64,000 bases of DNA from Hyphomicrobiales bacterium (GCA_900469445.1 UBXM01000040.1:1-64000); one strand, 5' to 3'; shown: positions 24,988 through 33,526, counted from the stretch's first letter. The notes: a model not told the origin generated them from the sequence alone. Numbers and translations: made by a program.

Positions 24988-25656
24988 TCATGCGTCTCCA
25001 TTCGCTGAAACCTTAGGAGTCGCTGCCCAAATCGCGGCGACGCGACGATCCTTTCGGATCAAATACTCAAGCAATTGCATTGCCCAGAAACGGTGTCCCA
25101 CTTTCCCCTCCTGCGCATAATATCGGAGTGCCTCGTTCGCCCACCTGTTAACCAGATAGTTTTCGGGAGCAGCTGCCAAGAACCAGCTTTGGATAAGTCG
25201 ATCGGGATGTGCATCCGGGAACGCAAAGAAACCACTCTGCATCAGCGAAGGCAGCCACTCGTCCAAAGGACGTACGCAAAAGCAAGTCGCGTCAACCCAG
25301 ACACCTCCGTACTTCTGGAGCAACGCAAGTCGGATCGCGTTAGAACGCTCCTGTATCTTTCCGTCGCCGTAGGGCTCACTAAATCGAACAATATAGGGGA
25401 GCATTTGGTCGTTAAGTACCTCGACGCTCCAAAGAGGGTTTTTACTGATCCAACTATTTACAGCGTCTTGCACGAGCGAAGGAGCTTCGTTTATGGGTCT
25501 GTCCGAGTATATCCATATAGTCCTAGGAAGCTTCTTCGGAGCCTCGTCGAATACGAAGCGATTGTTTCCAGTGTGGCGCTCACGCCTGTCGACGACCGTT
25601 TTCCTCGCCGAAGGGAATATTTTTTTCCAAAGTAGAAATACTTCAAAGCGCAGCAT
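24988..25656 (-). CDS. Capsular polysaccharide synthesis protein (Caps_synth, GT32-like)
   Basis: About 222 residues. PRTIWIYSDRPINEAPSLVQ, then VNSWISKNPLWSVEVLND and RSNAIRLALLQKYGGVWVDAT are the signature of the Caps_synth/GT32 group, where YGGVWxDAT replaces the DxD sugar-binding loop. The protein ends shortly after WAMQLLEYLIRKDRRVAAIW, shorter than many relatives of about 300 residues, so the C-terminus may be truncated. ATG 25656 has GGGGGA upstream. Upstream in-frame starts at 25680 (ATG) and 25713 (TTG) are alternatives. It is the right-most gene of the glycan island. Confidence 0.75.
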   Translation of the reverse strand: MLRFEVFLLWKKIFPSARKTVVDRRERHTGNNRFVFDEAPKKLPRTIWIYSDRPINEAPSLVQDAVNSWISKNPLWSVEVLNDQMLPYIVRFSEPYGDGKIQERSNAIRLALLQKYGGVWVDATCFCVRPLDEWLPSLMQSGFFAFPDAHPDRLIQSWFLAAAPENYLVNRWANEALRYYAQEGKVGHRFWAMQLLEYLIRKDRRVAAIWAATPKVSANGDA

Positions 25657-26438
25657 GATGTCCCCCAAAATCATCCACATGATTTTGTTTCCATACAACG
25701 ACCCGAAAAGCAAGACGAACCGAGGTGTGCTTCATGCTAGCCCGCTGTCCAACCTGTTTCGTCTCAACGCCGTCTACTAGCTTCGATGGTGTATGCCAGA
25801 TCTCCAATCTAGTGCATAAGGGAGGTGGACTCGGTTTTCGTCATTGGGCCAATGCCACTGACCATTTTGGCCTGCTTGCGATGGGATTATGGGCACCGCG
25901 CCTTTCACGTCGTTAGGGAGCTACGTATTGCGACAAGTAACGATTCCAAACAGGCGAAAGGTACGGAAAATCCGCGTTTGAGGGAAACTCTCGTAAATTG
26001 CCCTTTGGGTTGAGGGGCCGCGCACGCGGCGCGCTCCCCATGTACTCGTCCACATAGCTGCACAGGACGCCCCATTGACCTGGCTTTTGCTGCCTCTGAA
26101 GGCAGGTGAAGCAATCACCGCAGTTCGAAGAAGCGCAATATTGCGATGACTCCAAATAGCCAAACAACGTTTTCCATATTCATCCCGTCAAAACGTGAGT
26201 GGCTGACGGAAGCGAGGGTGCGGACTGCGGCGCTCTGTTCCCAGCGTGGCAGCCGGCCCCCAGCGCCGCGCCGACGCATCTAGATGCCTCTTGCATAACC
26301 TTGAGCAATGTTAACCGCAGACTTGTGTTTTTTATTTTAACGCAAAAATTTCGAATTAATTTACTATCGATTTAAGCCGATTACTTAGAAAGTCGCATGT
26401 ATAGATCTCCTCACACCGACAAAACGGGGAGAAGAAAA
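25657..26438. other. Long intergenic region before the curli locus
   Basis: Nearly 780 bases with no recognisable protein. The part from about 26290 is AT-rich and must carry the promoter of the curlin gene at 26439. A tiny minus-strand frame (26115-26177, MENVVWLFGVIAILRFFELR) has a G-rich site upstream and one hydrophobic stretch. It may be a small membrane peptide or chance. Confidence 0.4.
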
Positions 26439-26840
26439 ATGAAGAACAAAACCATTGTACTGGCAGTCGCAACTCTTGGTCTTTTTGCAAACGGTGCCGT
26501 CGCCGGCCCGATCATGTCGCCCGCCTACATACAGCAGGCATCAGGTAGCGCCTCCAGCGCCGGTATGCTCGACACTGCCGCCATCTTCAAACCGTCGATG
26601 GACATCATGGCCGCCGTTCCGCGGATGGACACGTCGAACCTTGCCGGCAACCTGTCCTTCGTCTACCAGAGCGGCGATTTCAACACAGCTTCGGTTGAAC
26701 AGACCGGCAGCCGCAATGTCGGCCTGATCACGCAGATCGGCTATTTCAACTCGGCATCCATCACCCAGGTCGGCACCGGCCATCAGGCGCTCGTTTCCCA
26801 GCAGGGTCGCAATAACGTCGCGATCATCCGCCAGCGCTGA
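26439..26840 (+). CDS. Curlin repeat protein (small CsgA/CsgB-like subunit)
   Basis: A 133-residue secreted protein. The signal peptide is MKNKTIVLAVATLGLFANGA, cut after VAG. After a 50-residue linker come three curlin-type repeats: VYQSGDFNTASVEQ, LITQIGYFNSASITQ and ALVSQQGRNNVAIIRQ, each with the Q-x-G-x-x-N core of amyloid curli subunits. Ending in an Arg-rich repeat (IIRQR) recalls the membrane-bound nucleator CsgB. ATG 26439 was chosen over 26397 because of GGGAGAAG upstream. It converges on csgF, unlike the other curli genes. Confidence 0.85.
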   Translation: MKNKTIVLAVATLGLFANGAVAGPIMSPAYIQQASGSASSAGMLDTAAIFKPSMDIMAAVPRMDTSNLAGNLSFVYQSGDFNTASVEQTGSRNVGLITQIGYFNSASITQVGTGHQALVSQQGRNNVAIIRQR

Positions 26841-26864
26841 CATTCGGCACTGCACCAAACAGGT

Positions 26865-26895
26865 GTAAGCAGAGGCATCGAATGCCTCTGCTTAC
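26865..26895. terminator. Hairpin between convergent curlin gene and csgF
   Basis: GTAAGCAGAGGCAT and ATGCCTCTGCTTAC are a perfect 14-bp stem around a 3-base loop. It sits between two convergent genes (stops 26840 and 26926). No clear T tract follows, so it may act on either strand as a stop or RNA-protecting structure. Confidence 0.6.
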
Positions 26896-26925
26896 AAGTC
26901 CCCCTGCCCCCCGGAACGGGTTCTA

Positions 26926-27189
26926 TTATGGCGTGTCGACGTCCGGCAGATCCGTCGGATCCGGAGTCGGTTGCGGTGTGCCACCGAAATCAGGAAAATC
27001 GATCGAGAAGCCCGGGCTCTGGCTTGCACCTTCGCCCTGGGCGGTGGCTTGCGACAGGAGCCAGTTGCCATTGAGCGGATCACCGCCGAGCGACGGGTTT
27101 GTCGGGCGATAGACGAGCTGCGAAGCCTGTGCACTGCCGCAGATCGTCATCACGGCTGCGGCAACAAGAACAGATTTAGTGAATTTCAT
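26926..27189 (-). CDS. csgF: Curli assembly protein CsgF (short form)
   Basis: An 87-residue secreted protein. The signal peptide MKFTKSVLVAAAVMTICGSAQA is followed by SQLVYRPTNPSLGGDPLNGN and WLLSQATAQ, which is the CsgF N-terminal region that inserts in the CsgG pore in E. coli. The protein then ends with a Pro/Asp-rich tail (PTPDPTDLPDVDTP). E. coli CsgF is 138 residues, so the C-terminal beta domain that links to CsgB is missing. ATG 27189 with AGGAGC upstream is the start. Last gene of the leftward curli group. Confidence 0.9.
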   Translation of the reverse strand: MKFTKSVLVAAAVMTICGSAQASQLVYRPTNPSLGGDPLNGNWLLSQATAQGEGASQSPGFSIDFPDFGGTPQPTPDPTDLPDVDTP

Positions 27190-27213
27190 GTAAAGCTCCT
27201 GCTTTCGCACAGT

Positions 27214-27819
27214 TTAGCGTTTGGGAAGAACGTACATTCGGCCGGGCACGACAACAACAGTTTTGTTTTCCAGGCCACGCAAACCGGTCGGCATCATGTA
27301 ATTTCCGCTCTGCGGTGTCTGAATTGCAACAACGGTGGAGTTTACCGAGTCACGGACATCCAGTGCGCCGGCCAGATTGTCGCCTTTTTGAATATAGGCG
27401 ATCTGGTTATTTCGGCCGGAAGCGCCGACCAGCTGAAAATTGTTGTCGCCGACACTTGCCTGCAGCACGGAATTATTGCTGCCGCCCTGAACCAGAAGAA
27501 GTGCGGAATTGCTGCCTTCGATAGCCTGTACTGCACGGTTATTCGTCCCGGCCTGCTGGATCAGCGCCAGGCTTCCCGTGCCGTCGATGCCGGAATTGGC
27601 GTGGTTGTTGCTGCCGATCTGGATGATGCCGGTATTGGAGCCGGTGGAACCGCCGACGAAAGGCATGATCGGCTGCATCAGACCCTGCACGGCGGCGGGA
27701 TCGGTATTGTAATCGGAAACCAGCAGGTTTTCCGCAGCGGCAATGCCCGGCGCCGCGATCATCGCACCGGCGAAGGCTGCTGCCTTAAGGGTTTTCAGAA
27801 TTCTTGCTGTCATTTTCAT
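27214..27819 (-). CDS. Curlin repeat protein (CsgB-like)
   Basis: A 201-residue secreted protein with signal peptide MKMTARILKTLKAAAFAGAM (cleavage near IAAAEN). Curlin repeats follow: GIIQIGSNNHANSGI, ALIQQAGTNNRAVQAI, ALLLVQGGSNNSVLQ, NFQLVGASGRNNQIAYIQKG. The C-terminal 35 residues (GLRGLENKTVVVVPGRMYVL) are not repeat-like and may anchor the subunit. CsgB nucleates CsgA polymerisation in enterobacteria. The same role is inferred here from repeat count, tail and position between csgH and csgF. Confidence 0.82.
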   Translation of the reverse strand: MKMTARILKTLKAAAFAGAMIAAPGIAAAENLLVSDYNTDPAAVQGLMQPIMPFVGGSTGSNTGIIQIGSNNHANSGIDGTGSLALIQQAGTNNRAVQAIEGSNSALLLVQGGSNNSVLQASVGDNNFQLVGASGRNNQIAYIQKGDNLAGALDVRDSVNSTVVAIQTPQSGNYMMPTGLRGLENKTVVVVPGRMYVLPKR

Positions 27820-27836
27820 GCTACACCGCCATCGGG

Positions 27837-28259
27837 TCAGATTTTCAAAGGGATGCTGCCGAGCGTGATCGAACGGCGCATTGCACACAGTGTCTTTCCT
27901 GACCGGTCTTTTACCGAGAGCACGATTGCCAGCTCGGCCGGTCCTTCCATCGAGATAATCGTCGTTCCCAGCCTTCCATTGACGAAGTTGCCGGCCTGTC
28001 GTGACTGGCTTTGCCCCGCCGGGCTCCGCTTCGTCACATCGAGCTCCAGGCTCCCTTGAAGATCATCACGACCTTCGAGAAACGGCTCGATCCGGGAGAT
28101 TTCACCTCCCGAAACGGTAATGCCGCAGCTCGCGACCCGTTCGTCGGCAGGGGTTCCCGGATAGACTTGCCTGTCTTCGGCTGAAACGGCCCCCACAGGA
28201 AGGCCGCCCAGAAGGATGGATGAGACCAGCAGAACAGCTCGGGTCTTAAAGAGAGACAT
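27837..28259 (-). CDS. csgH: Curli chaperone CsgH
   Basis: A 140-residue protein: signal peptide MSLFKTRAVLLVSSILLGGL (cut near VSA), then a small beta domain including CGITVSGGEISRIEPFLEG, LQGSLELDVTKRS and ELAIVLSVKDRSGKTLC, the pattern of the alphaproteobacterial CsgC-like chaperone CsgH. CsgH keeps curlin from forming amyloid inside the periplasm. Two cysteines (in VASCGIT and LCAMRR) are present, but a C-x-C redox motif is not. It is between the giant curlin and the CsgB-like gene. Confidence 0.85.
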   Translation of the reverse strand: MSLFKTRAVLLVSSILLGGLPVGAVSAEDRQVYPGTPADERVASCGITVSGGEISRIEPFLEGRDDLQGSLELDVTKRSPAGQSQSRQAGNFVNGRLGTTIISMEGPAELAIVLSVKDRSGKTLCAMRRSITLGSIPLKI

Positions 28260-28283
28260 GTCCTTGCTCCGCCAGTTGTGAGC

Positions 28284-28303
28284 GGGGCACCCGAAGGCGC
28301 CCC
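28284..28303 (-). promoter_or_regulatory. UUCG-tetraloop hairpin between giant curlin and csgH
   Basis: On the minus strand the RNA would read GGGGCGCC-UUCG-GGUGCCCC, an 8-bp stem (one G-U pair) closed by C(UUCG)G, one of the most stable RNA tetraloops. It lies just after the giant curlin stop and 24 bases before the csgH start. It lacks a T tract. It may protect the curlin mRNA 3' end or reduce read-through into csgH. Confidence 0.5.
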
Positions 28304-28312
28304 GACCCGTTA

Positions 28313-31300
28313 TTACTTCTGGGTTACGTAGGCCACGTTCGCACGGCCGATCTGGGTGACCAGAGAGTTCTGGTTGTTGCCACGCTGATCGACGTATGCC
28401 TGGTTCGGAGTGCTGCCCGAACCTACACCGATCTGAAGCACGACCGAGTTGGAACCACTTCCCTGCTGGCTGATCCAGGCGTTGGAATAGTCACCACTCT
28501 GTACGACAGCCGAGTTATGGCCGCTGCCGGTCTGGCTAACGCCTGCAATGCTGTAGTCCGCGTTCTGGACGATCAGCGAAGCGCTTCCGATCGATGCGAC
28601 CTGCGAGGTGGAGGCCTGATTGTAGTCACCGTTCTGCAACGTCGCAGCGGCCGACAGGACCGACGCGGTCTGGCTGGTCGAGGCGATGTTGTGGTCACCG
28701 TTCTGCACGTTGGCAGCGACAACGCCGATGGATGCGGTTTGCGCGATTCCAGCAGTGTTCCAGTCGCCAATCTGTACTGTACCGGCAAGAGCGCCTGCCG
28801 TAGCAATCTGCAGGTTGGCGGCAATGTTGTTGTCGCCGATCTGGCCGATGCCTGCGAGAGAAGCTCCAACAGCGCCAGGCACCTCGATCTTAACGCCCGA
28901 TGCCACCGCTGTTCCGAGAGCTGTCTTCACAGCACCGGACAGGTCCAACGTATCAGCAAGTGTCAGGATATCGACGGTGCCGCCCTGGACGTTTGCCGCG
29001 TTGTTGTTGTCACCGACCTGTACCGTGGCAACTGCCGAGTACGTTGCCGACGCATTGCCCGCAAGCGTAGCGTCAGAGATGCCGAGGACACCAAGACCAA
29101 ACTCCGCAAGAGGTCCAGCAATCGGTCCAAGCGCGCTGGCATCTACGCCGCCGCCGAATGCACCCTGAACGTTGCTCGACTTGTTGCCATCGCCAACCTG
29201 CACCGTGGCGGCCGCAACATTGCTGCTGCCGTACTGCTGAGTGGTCGAAGCCTGGTTACGATCACCAACCTGTACCGAAAGCGCGGTAGCGTTCGAAACG
29301 CCGGCCTGCGTCGTCACCGCTCCGTTGCCATGACCGATCTGCAGTGCTGCAGCCGACGAGGTTTCGGTTCCGGACTGGGTGCTGAGCGCACCGTTGCCAT
29401 CACCGACCTGGATGACAGCGGACAGAACGCCATCGGTGTCGGTCTGGGTGGTGACGGCAAAGTTGCCATCACCCACCTGAACCGCCGCAGCATTGGTGCC
29501 GACGGTGGCCGTCTGGGTGATGGTGCTACCGTTGCCATCGCCGATCTGCAAATTGGCAGCCGCGGTGGTTTCCGTCAGCATCTGGGTGTTGATTGCAGCA
29601 TTACCGTCGCCGATCTGTACGGTGGCAGCGTCGGTGCCCGACGTTGCAACCTGAGAGTTCGTGGCGAAGTTGCCGTCACCGAACTGGCCGATGATGGCGT
29701 TGGAGGCGGTTGCAGGCTTACTATTATCCGGCAGCGGTTCACTAAGGGTAACAACCTTTGACACCGCTGGCCCGTCGTTTTTCCATGATCCGAGCGCACT
29801 ACTACGCTTCTGTTTTTGGACCTTCGTTGTGTAACTGGTGATTGCTGGAGAATAACTTCCCACCTGCGAATTCACAGCCTGGTTCTGGTTACCAACTTGA
29901 GCAATGGCGGCGGAGGAGTAAGTAGCCGGAGCTGCGCCGGAGCCACTTACCGTAGCACGCTCATAAACATCGCGTTCAGAGGCATACTCTCCGAAAAGGA
30001 TGCTATTGTTGAACTTCGTTTCGACCGTCTTTGGTTCGAATGTCTTTGAATAGTTGACCGTCGCACCCTGCGTATTGCTGGCTGTGTTGCCATTGCCTAC
30101 CTGCAGCACCGCGGCATTGACGTTAGCACTGCCAGCCTGCTGTGCGTTGCCGGCAGTGTTGCCCGCACCAAACTGGGCGATCAGGCCGTTGGCGTCGGCA
30201 ACGCCGTTCTGAAGGTTCCATGCAGTGTTCTGAGCGCCGCCATTATTGCCTTGAATGATCAGGGCATTGCTTCCGACGGAGGCGGCCTGGTCATTGCTTG
30301 CGAGGTTCTGGCTGGAGCCATTTCCGTACTGGACGATACCTGCATTCGAATCCGTGGTGGAGGCAGACTGGCTGTTATAACCAGTGTTACCGGAGCCACC
30401 CTGGATGATCAGAACATTGGCATCAGCGACGCTGATCTGGCTATTGCCAGCAGTATTGTTGTTGCCGAACTGGAGAATTCCAGCTGCCGAATCCTCGACC
30501 GCTATGCCGGTTGGCGTCGTGTCTTGAAGGTTTGCTGCGATATTGCCTTCACCGAACTGCGCAATTCCCGCCGTGTTGTGGCTGAACTGCCGACCGGTCT
30601 GAACATTCTGGCCGTTGTTTGCGGAGCCAATCTGGAAGACGTCTGCTTCGTTGCCAGAACTCAGAGGCTGACCATAGTGGTCCATCTGGCTGTTGCCGGC
30701 GATGTTATCCGAGCCAAACTGAACTATGCCAGCCGTGTTGCCTTCGCCGTTTGCAAAGTTTCCACCCATCCGCGTCAGGTTGACGGCCTTGTTGCCTTCA
30801 CCTGCCTGCAGAACCGACTGCGATGCATAACGCGCATCGTCGTTTCCGTTATAGCCTTCGTTGGCAACGCCGAACTGGGCGATTGCAGCTTCGCTGTCTC
30901 CGCCGGTTTGATTGTTCGTAGCGGCATTCCGGACGCCGGCCTGCAAAATCGATGCCTGGTTTGGTCCATACTGATAGCCGTTATTCGGCGCCTGATTGTT
31001 CACGGCCTGGTTGCCGCGGCCGAACTGAGCGATCGTAGCCGTGTTATCCGCCGTGGATATCGTCTCAGAGCCGGATTTCTGACTGTTGATCGCGCTGTTG
31101 CCAACGCCGGCCTGGAAGATTGCGGCCTCAGATTTCTGTGTGTCTTCCTGGGTGTTGACTGCGCCGTTGCCGTTGCCGATCTGCTGGATCATGACACGGG
31201 AGGTCTTGGCGGTAGTCTGCGTGTTGGTTGCGCCATTCTTCTGGCCGGCCTGCATGATGCCGGAGAACGACGCTTCGGTGTTTTCGGTCTGGCTGCTGAT

Positions 31301-31825
31301 CGCTACGTTGTAGGCGTCATCATTTCGGCCTGTGCCCAGCTGGATGATACCGGTTTCGTTATGGCTACCGTCGGAAAGGCGTTCACCTTCCTGTTCGACG
31401 CGGACCAGGTTGCGCAGGCCACCCTGGAAGACGGCGCCGCGATTGCCGCCATCTTGGAGGAACTGGTCGACAATGTTGTTGCGGCCGAACTGTGCGATGG
31501 CGCCGATGTTGCTGCCTTTTTGCAGGAAGTCGCCGCCAACAAGGTTGTTTTCGCCGAGCTGCTGTACGCCGAGAAAGTTGGTGCCGACCTGTGCGTCGCT
31601 CGGGCTTCCCCCCCGCGCGGGCAGGAACACGTTATTATAACCATGCTGATAGATAAACGCGGAGTTACCGCCGTCTCCGGCTGCGAACTGCGAGAGGTAG
31701 GCGAAGTTGCTGGTATCGCGCTGGCCGATGTAACCGAAATTGCCTTCCTGTGCGAAGGCCGAACCCGCCAAGGCTGTGACCGCGACGCCGGCCAGCAGGA
31801 GGGTCTGTCTGCTCGAGTATTTCAT
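28313..31825 (-). CDS. Giant curlin-repeat protein (CsgA-related)
   Basis: About 1170 residues against about 150 for E. coli CsgA. A signal peptide (MKYSSRQTLLLAGVAVTALAGSAFA) leads into roughly 40 curlin cores of the form (I/V)xQxGxxN, each followed by A/S-rich strand residues and a terminal Q: for example IAQFGRNN, ILQAGVRN, VFQIGSAN, VQVGDGN. The repeats are interrupted by at least four longer non-repeat linkers, notably YSKTFEPKTVETKFNNSILF and a hydrophobic GPIAGPLAEFGLGVLG segment. It ends SLVTQIGRANVAYVTQK. ATG 31825 has GGGGAG upstream. Probably the main amyloid subunit, exported through CsgG. Confidence 0.88.
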   Translation of the reverse strand: MKYSSRQTLLLAGVAVTALAGSAFAQEGNFGYIGQRDTSNFAYLSQFAAGDGGNSAFIYQHGYNNVFLPARGGSPSDAQVGTNFLGVQQLGENNLVGGDFLQKGSNIGAIAQFGRNNIVDQFLQDGGNRGAVFQGGLRNLVRVEQEGERLSDGSHNETGIIQLGTGRNDDAYNVAISSQTENTEASFSGIMQAGQKNGATNTQTTAKTSRVMIQQIGNGNGAVNTQEDTQKSEAAIFQAGVGNSAINSQKSGSETISTADNTATIAQFGRGNQAVNNQAPNNGYQYGPNQASILQAGVRNAATNNQTGGDSEAAIAQFGVANEGYNGNDDARYASQSVLQAGEGNKAVNLTRMGGNFANGEGNTAGIVQFGSDNIAGNSQMDHYGQPLSSGNEADVFQIGSANNGQNVQTGRQFSHNTAGIAQFGEGNIAANLQDTTPTGIAVEDSAAGILQFGNNNTAGNSQISVADANVLIIQGGSGNTGYNSQSASTTDSNAGIVQYGNGSSQNLASNDQAASVGSNALIIQGNNGGAQNTAWNLQNGVADANGLIAQFGAGNTAGNAQQAGSANVNAAVLQVGNGNTASNTQGATVNYSKTFEPKTVETKFNNSILFGEYASERDVYERATVSGSGAAPATYSSAAIAQVGNQNQAVNSQVGSYSPAITSYTTKVQKQKRSSALGSWKNDGPAVSKVVTLSEPLPDNSKPATASNAIIGQFGDGNFATNSQVATSGTDAATVQIGDGNAAINTQMLTETTAAANLQIGDGNGSTITQTATVGTNAAAVQVGDGNFAVTTQTDTDGVLSAVIQVGDGNGALSTQSGTETSSAAALQIGHGNGAVTTQAGVSNATALSVQVGDRNQASTTQQYGSSNVAAATVQVGDGNKSSNVQGAFGGGVDASALGPIAGPLAEFGLGVLGISDATLAGNASATYSAVATVQVGDNNNAANVQGGTVDILTLADTLDLSGAVKTALGTAVASGVKIEVPGAVGASLAGIGQIGDNNIAANLQIATAGALAGTVQIGDWNTAGIAQTASIGVVAANVQNGDHNIASTSQTASVLSAAATLQNGDYNQASTSQVASIGSASLIVQNADYSIAGVSQTGSGHNSAVVQSGDYSNAWISQQGSGSNSVVLQIGVGSGSTPNQAYVDQRGNNQNSLVTQIGRANVAYVTQK

Positions 31826-32007
31826 TGGTGTCTCCCCATTAGCCTGCTCCGTGGACACGGTAGCCCCAAGCTAAGATTGATTAACGAATGTTTAATACCA
31901 TCTGCAAACGTCGCCAATCAAGACACACCCACTGAATTACCAAGTAATAGTTAACTTGATAAGCAATAGACCCAGAAATGAGACAATAGAAAATTCGAAT
32001 CAAGCAA

Positions 32008-32037
32008 TAAAAAAAAGCCCGCAGCGATGCTGCGGGC
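32008..32037 (-). terminator. Rho-independent terminator after csgG
   Basis: On the minus strand GCCCGCAGC-ATC-GCTGCGGGC forms a perfect 9-bp stem followed by eight or nine T residues. It is 44 bases after the csgG stop. It separates csgG transcription from the giant curlin gene, which must have its own promoter between here and 31826. Confidence 0.9.
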
Positions 32038-32081
32038 CTAGCTTTATTCATTTTATAATAACGAAATAGTTATTTAGCGAA

Positions 32082-32930
32082 TCAGGAGACGCCGTCTTTG
32101 ATTATCTTCTTATACTTGGCGTCGAAGTCACGGATCAGCATCTGCTCCTGAGACTTGTCCCTCAGACCCCAAAGACCCTGCCGCACGCCATCAATGATCA
32201 GCGAATAGACAGCAAGCTCTATGCCCTCACGCACAGCAAGCGAACCGGGATCGTTGCGCGACTGGCCGAGTTCGATTTCCAGCAGCTCTCCGGCCGTGAC
32301 GAACTTATAGGCGCCGCCACGGATCTGAACCGAATAGACCTGCTTGGTGGTGGTGGTCGACGCGAGGATTTCGCCAGTCTGCACGCTGACGGCGCGCAGG
32401 TTCACGGTCACGACGTCCGAGCGGTACTGCATGTCGCCGCCGATACCGAGATATTTTGCACCAGCGCCGCCGGTCAACTCGTTGGAATCGTATCCGACGA
32501 TACCGCCTTCGAGAATGAGCCCGGCAAAACGAACGGGCGGAAGGCCACTGGGGCGACCATAGGATTTCTGCGTGTTCTCGATCAGGGTCCGCTCCTGCAC
32601 GAGGTTCTTCAACCCGGTGCGCTCGACAACCCGGAACCAGTTCCCGCCACCGGTCTTCTTCAGCACGTCGATCAACATCGCGCCGCCGCCTTGGGTAACG
32701 GCGCGGCTGTATTCGGCAAAGCTTTCGTTGGGCTTCGCCTGCCCTGTCAGATCGGGAAAATCATAAACGGCGACATCCACCGGAGTCGCCGGCAAGGGAA
32801 GGAGCTTGACGCTCGATGTCGTCTTCGTCGGCGCAGTCAGGGTCGCGGCCGGCGTGTCGAGTTGCTGCCCGCTCTGGCAGCCGCCAAGAATAACGGCCAC
32901 GACGGACAGCGCAGCAATCTTGATTTTCAT
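32082..32930 (-). CDS. csgG: Curli secretion channel CsgG
   Basis: A 282-residue outer-membrane lipoprotein. The signal peptide MKIKIAALSVVAVILGGC ends in the lipobox LGGC. The mature protein has CsgG marks: VAVYDFPDLTGQAKPN, VTQGGGAMLIDVLKKTG, WFRVVERTGLKNLVQERTLI, AGLILEGGIVGYDSN and VSVQTGEILAS. CsgG forms a nonameric pore that exports curlin subunits. ATG 32930 with GGGGAA upstream was chosen. An in-frame extension to 33083 has no family match. It is transcribed separately from the rest by virtue of the terminator at 32008-32037. Confidence 0.95.
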   Translation of the reverse strand: MKIKIAALSVVAVILGGCQSGQQLDTPAATLTAPTKTTSSVKLLPLPATPVDVAVYDFPDLTGQAKPNESFAEYSRAVTQGGGAMLIDVLKKTGGGNWFRVVERTGLKNLVQERTLIENTQKSYGRPSGLPPVRFAGLILEGGIVGYDSNELTGGAGAKYLGIGGDMQYRSDVVTVNLRAVSVQTGEILASTTTTKQVYSVQIRGGAYKFVTAGELLEIELGQSRNDPGSLAVREGIELAVYSLIIDGVRQGLWGLRDKSQEQMLIRDFDAKYKKIIKDGVS

Positions 32931-33178
32931 ATTTCCCCACCCGAGCATCGGCAAAAGATGCACTTCCGCTGCATTCATTTTTTTCATCAAGCCCACCGAG
33001 CTAGATTTAAAAATACTGCAACTACACCTCAAAATACACGCCGCATCTACCACACGGCACATGCGCGATTGTCTACACAACAAATAAAGCTTAGCAATGT
33101 CTCATTTCTGGGTGGATATTTGTATGGTTACTTCTGTAGCCCGAATACATCACCATACGCGCGAAGCATCGCGCTCGC

Positions 33179-33526
33179 TTATTGGCGAACCGTACCATTC
33201 CCGACAGATGGCCACTCACGGGCGTCGCTGGACCGAATGACGGCGCTGGAGCCCGCCCCAACCGTCGGAATGAAGCGCGCCACGGACGCGACTTCCTCCA
33301 CTACGGAAGCTTCTGTTTTTACGTTCTTCGCCCGAGAAACGCGCGGTTTTGCCGGCGGTCTGGGCGCAAGCGGCCTCGCGCCCTGAGGCACCTGATCAAC
33401 ATAAACGGATCCGCCACCCGGCGGCGTCGCCTGGTTCACAAAGGCCTGCGCATACGCTCCGCTGGGTGAAATCGAGCCCAGGATACAGATATATCCAAAG
33501 ACCGCCGTCATGAGATGAGCACGCAT
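33179..33526 (-). CDS. Small secreted protein of the curli locus, unknown
   Basis: A 115-residue protein with signal peptide MRAHLMTAVFGYICILGSI (cut near AYAQAF). The mature part is Pro-rich (ARPLAPRPPAKPRVSRAKN) and lacks cysteine and curlin repeats. AGGGTG lies upstream of ATG 33526. It stands where csgE might be expected, but I see no CsgE-like sequence. Its position directly upstream of csgG suggests a link with curli, not proven. Confidence 0.55.
   Translation of the reverse strand: MRAHLMTAVFGYICILGSISPSGAYAQAFVNQATPPGGGSVYVDQVPQGARPLAPRPPAKPRVSRAKNVKTEASVVEEVASVARFIPTVGAGSSAVIRSSDAREWPSVGNGTVRQ

Noticed and set aside
28313..31825. CRISPR-like or tandem DNA repeat at the giant curlin
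   Set aside because: The repeats are coding, about 20-23 residues long, and degenerate at DNA level. No spacer-repeat pattern is present anywhere in the window.
28517..31954. Two long plus-strand frames (28517-29761 and 30251-31954) opposite the giant curlin
   Set aside because: The regular repeat DNA of the curlin gene keeps the opposite frame open. The protein sequence has no start context, signal or family, so it is a shadow.
33179..33526. csgE
   Set aside because: Position would fit, but the Pro-rich sequence has none of the CsgE features I know.
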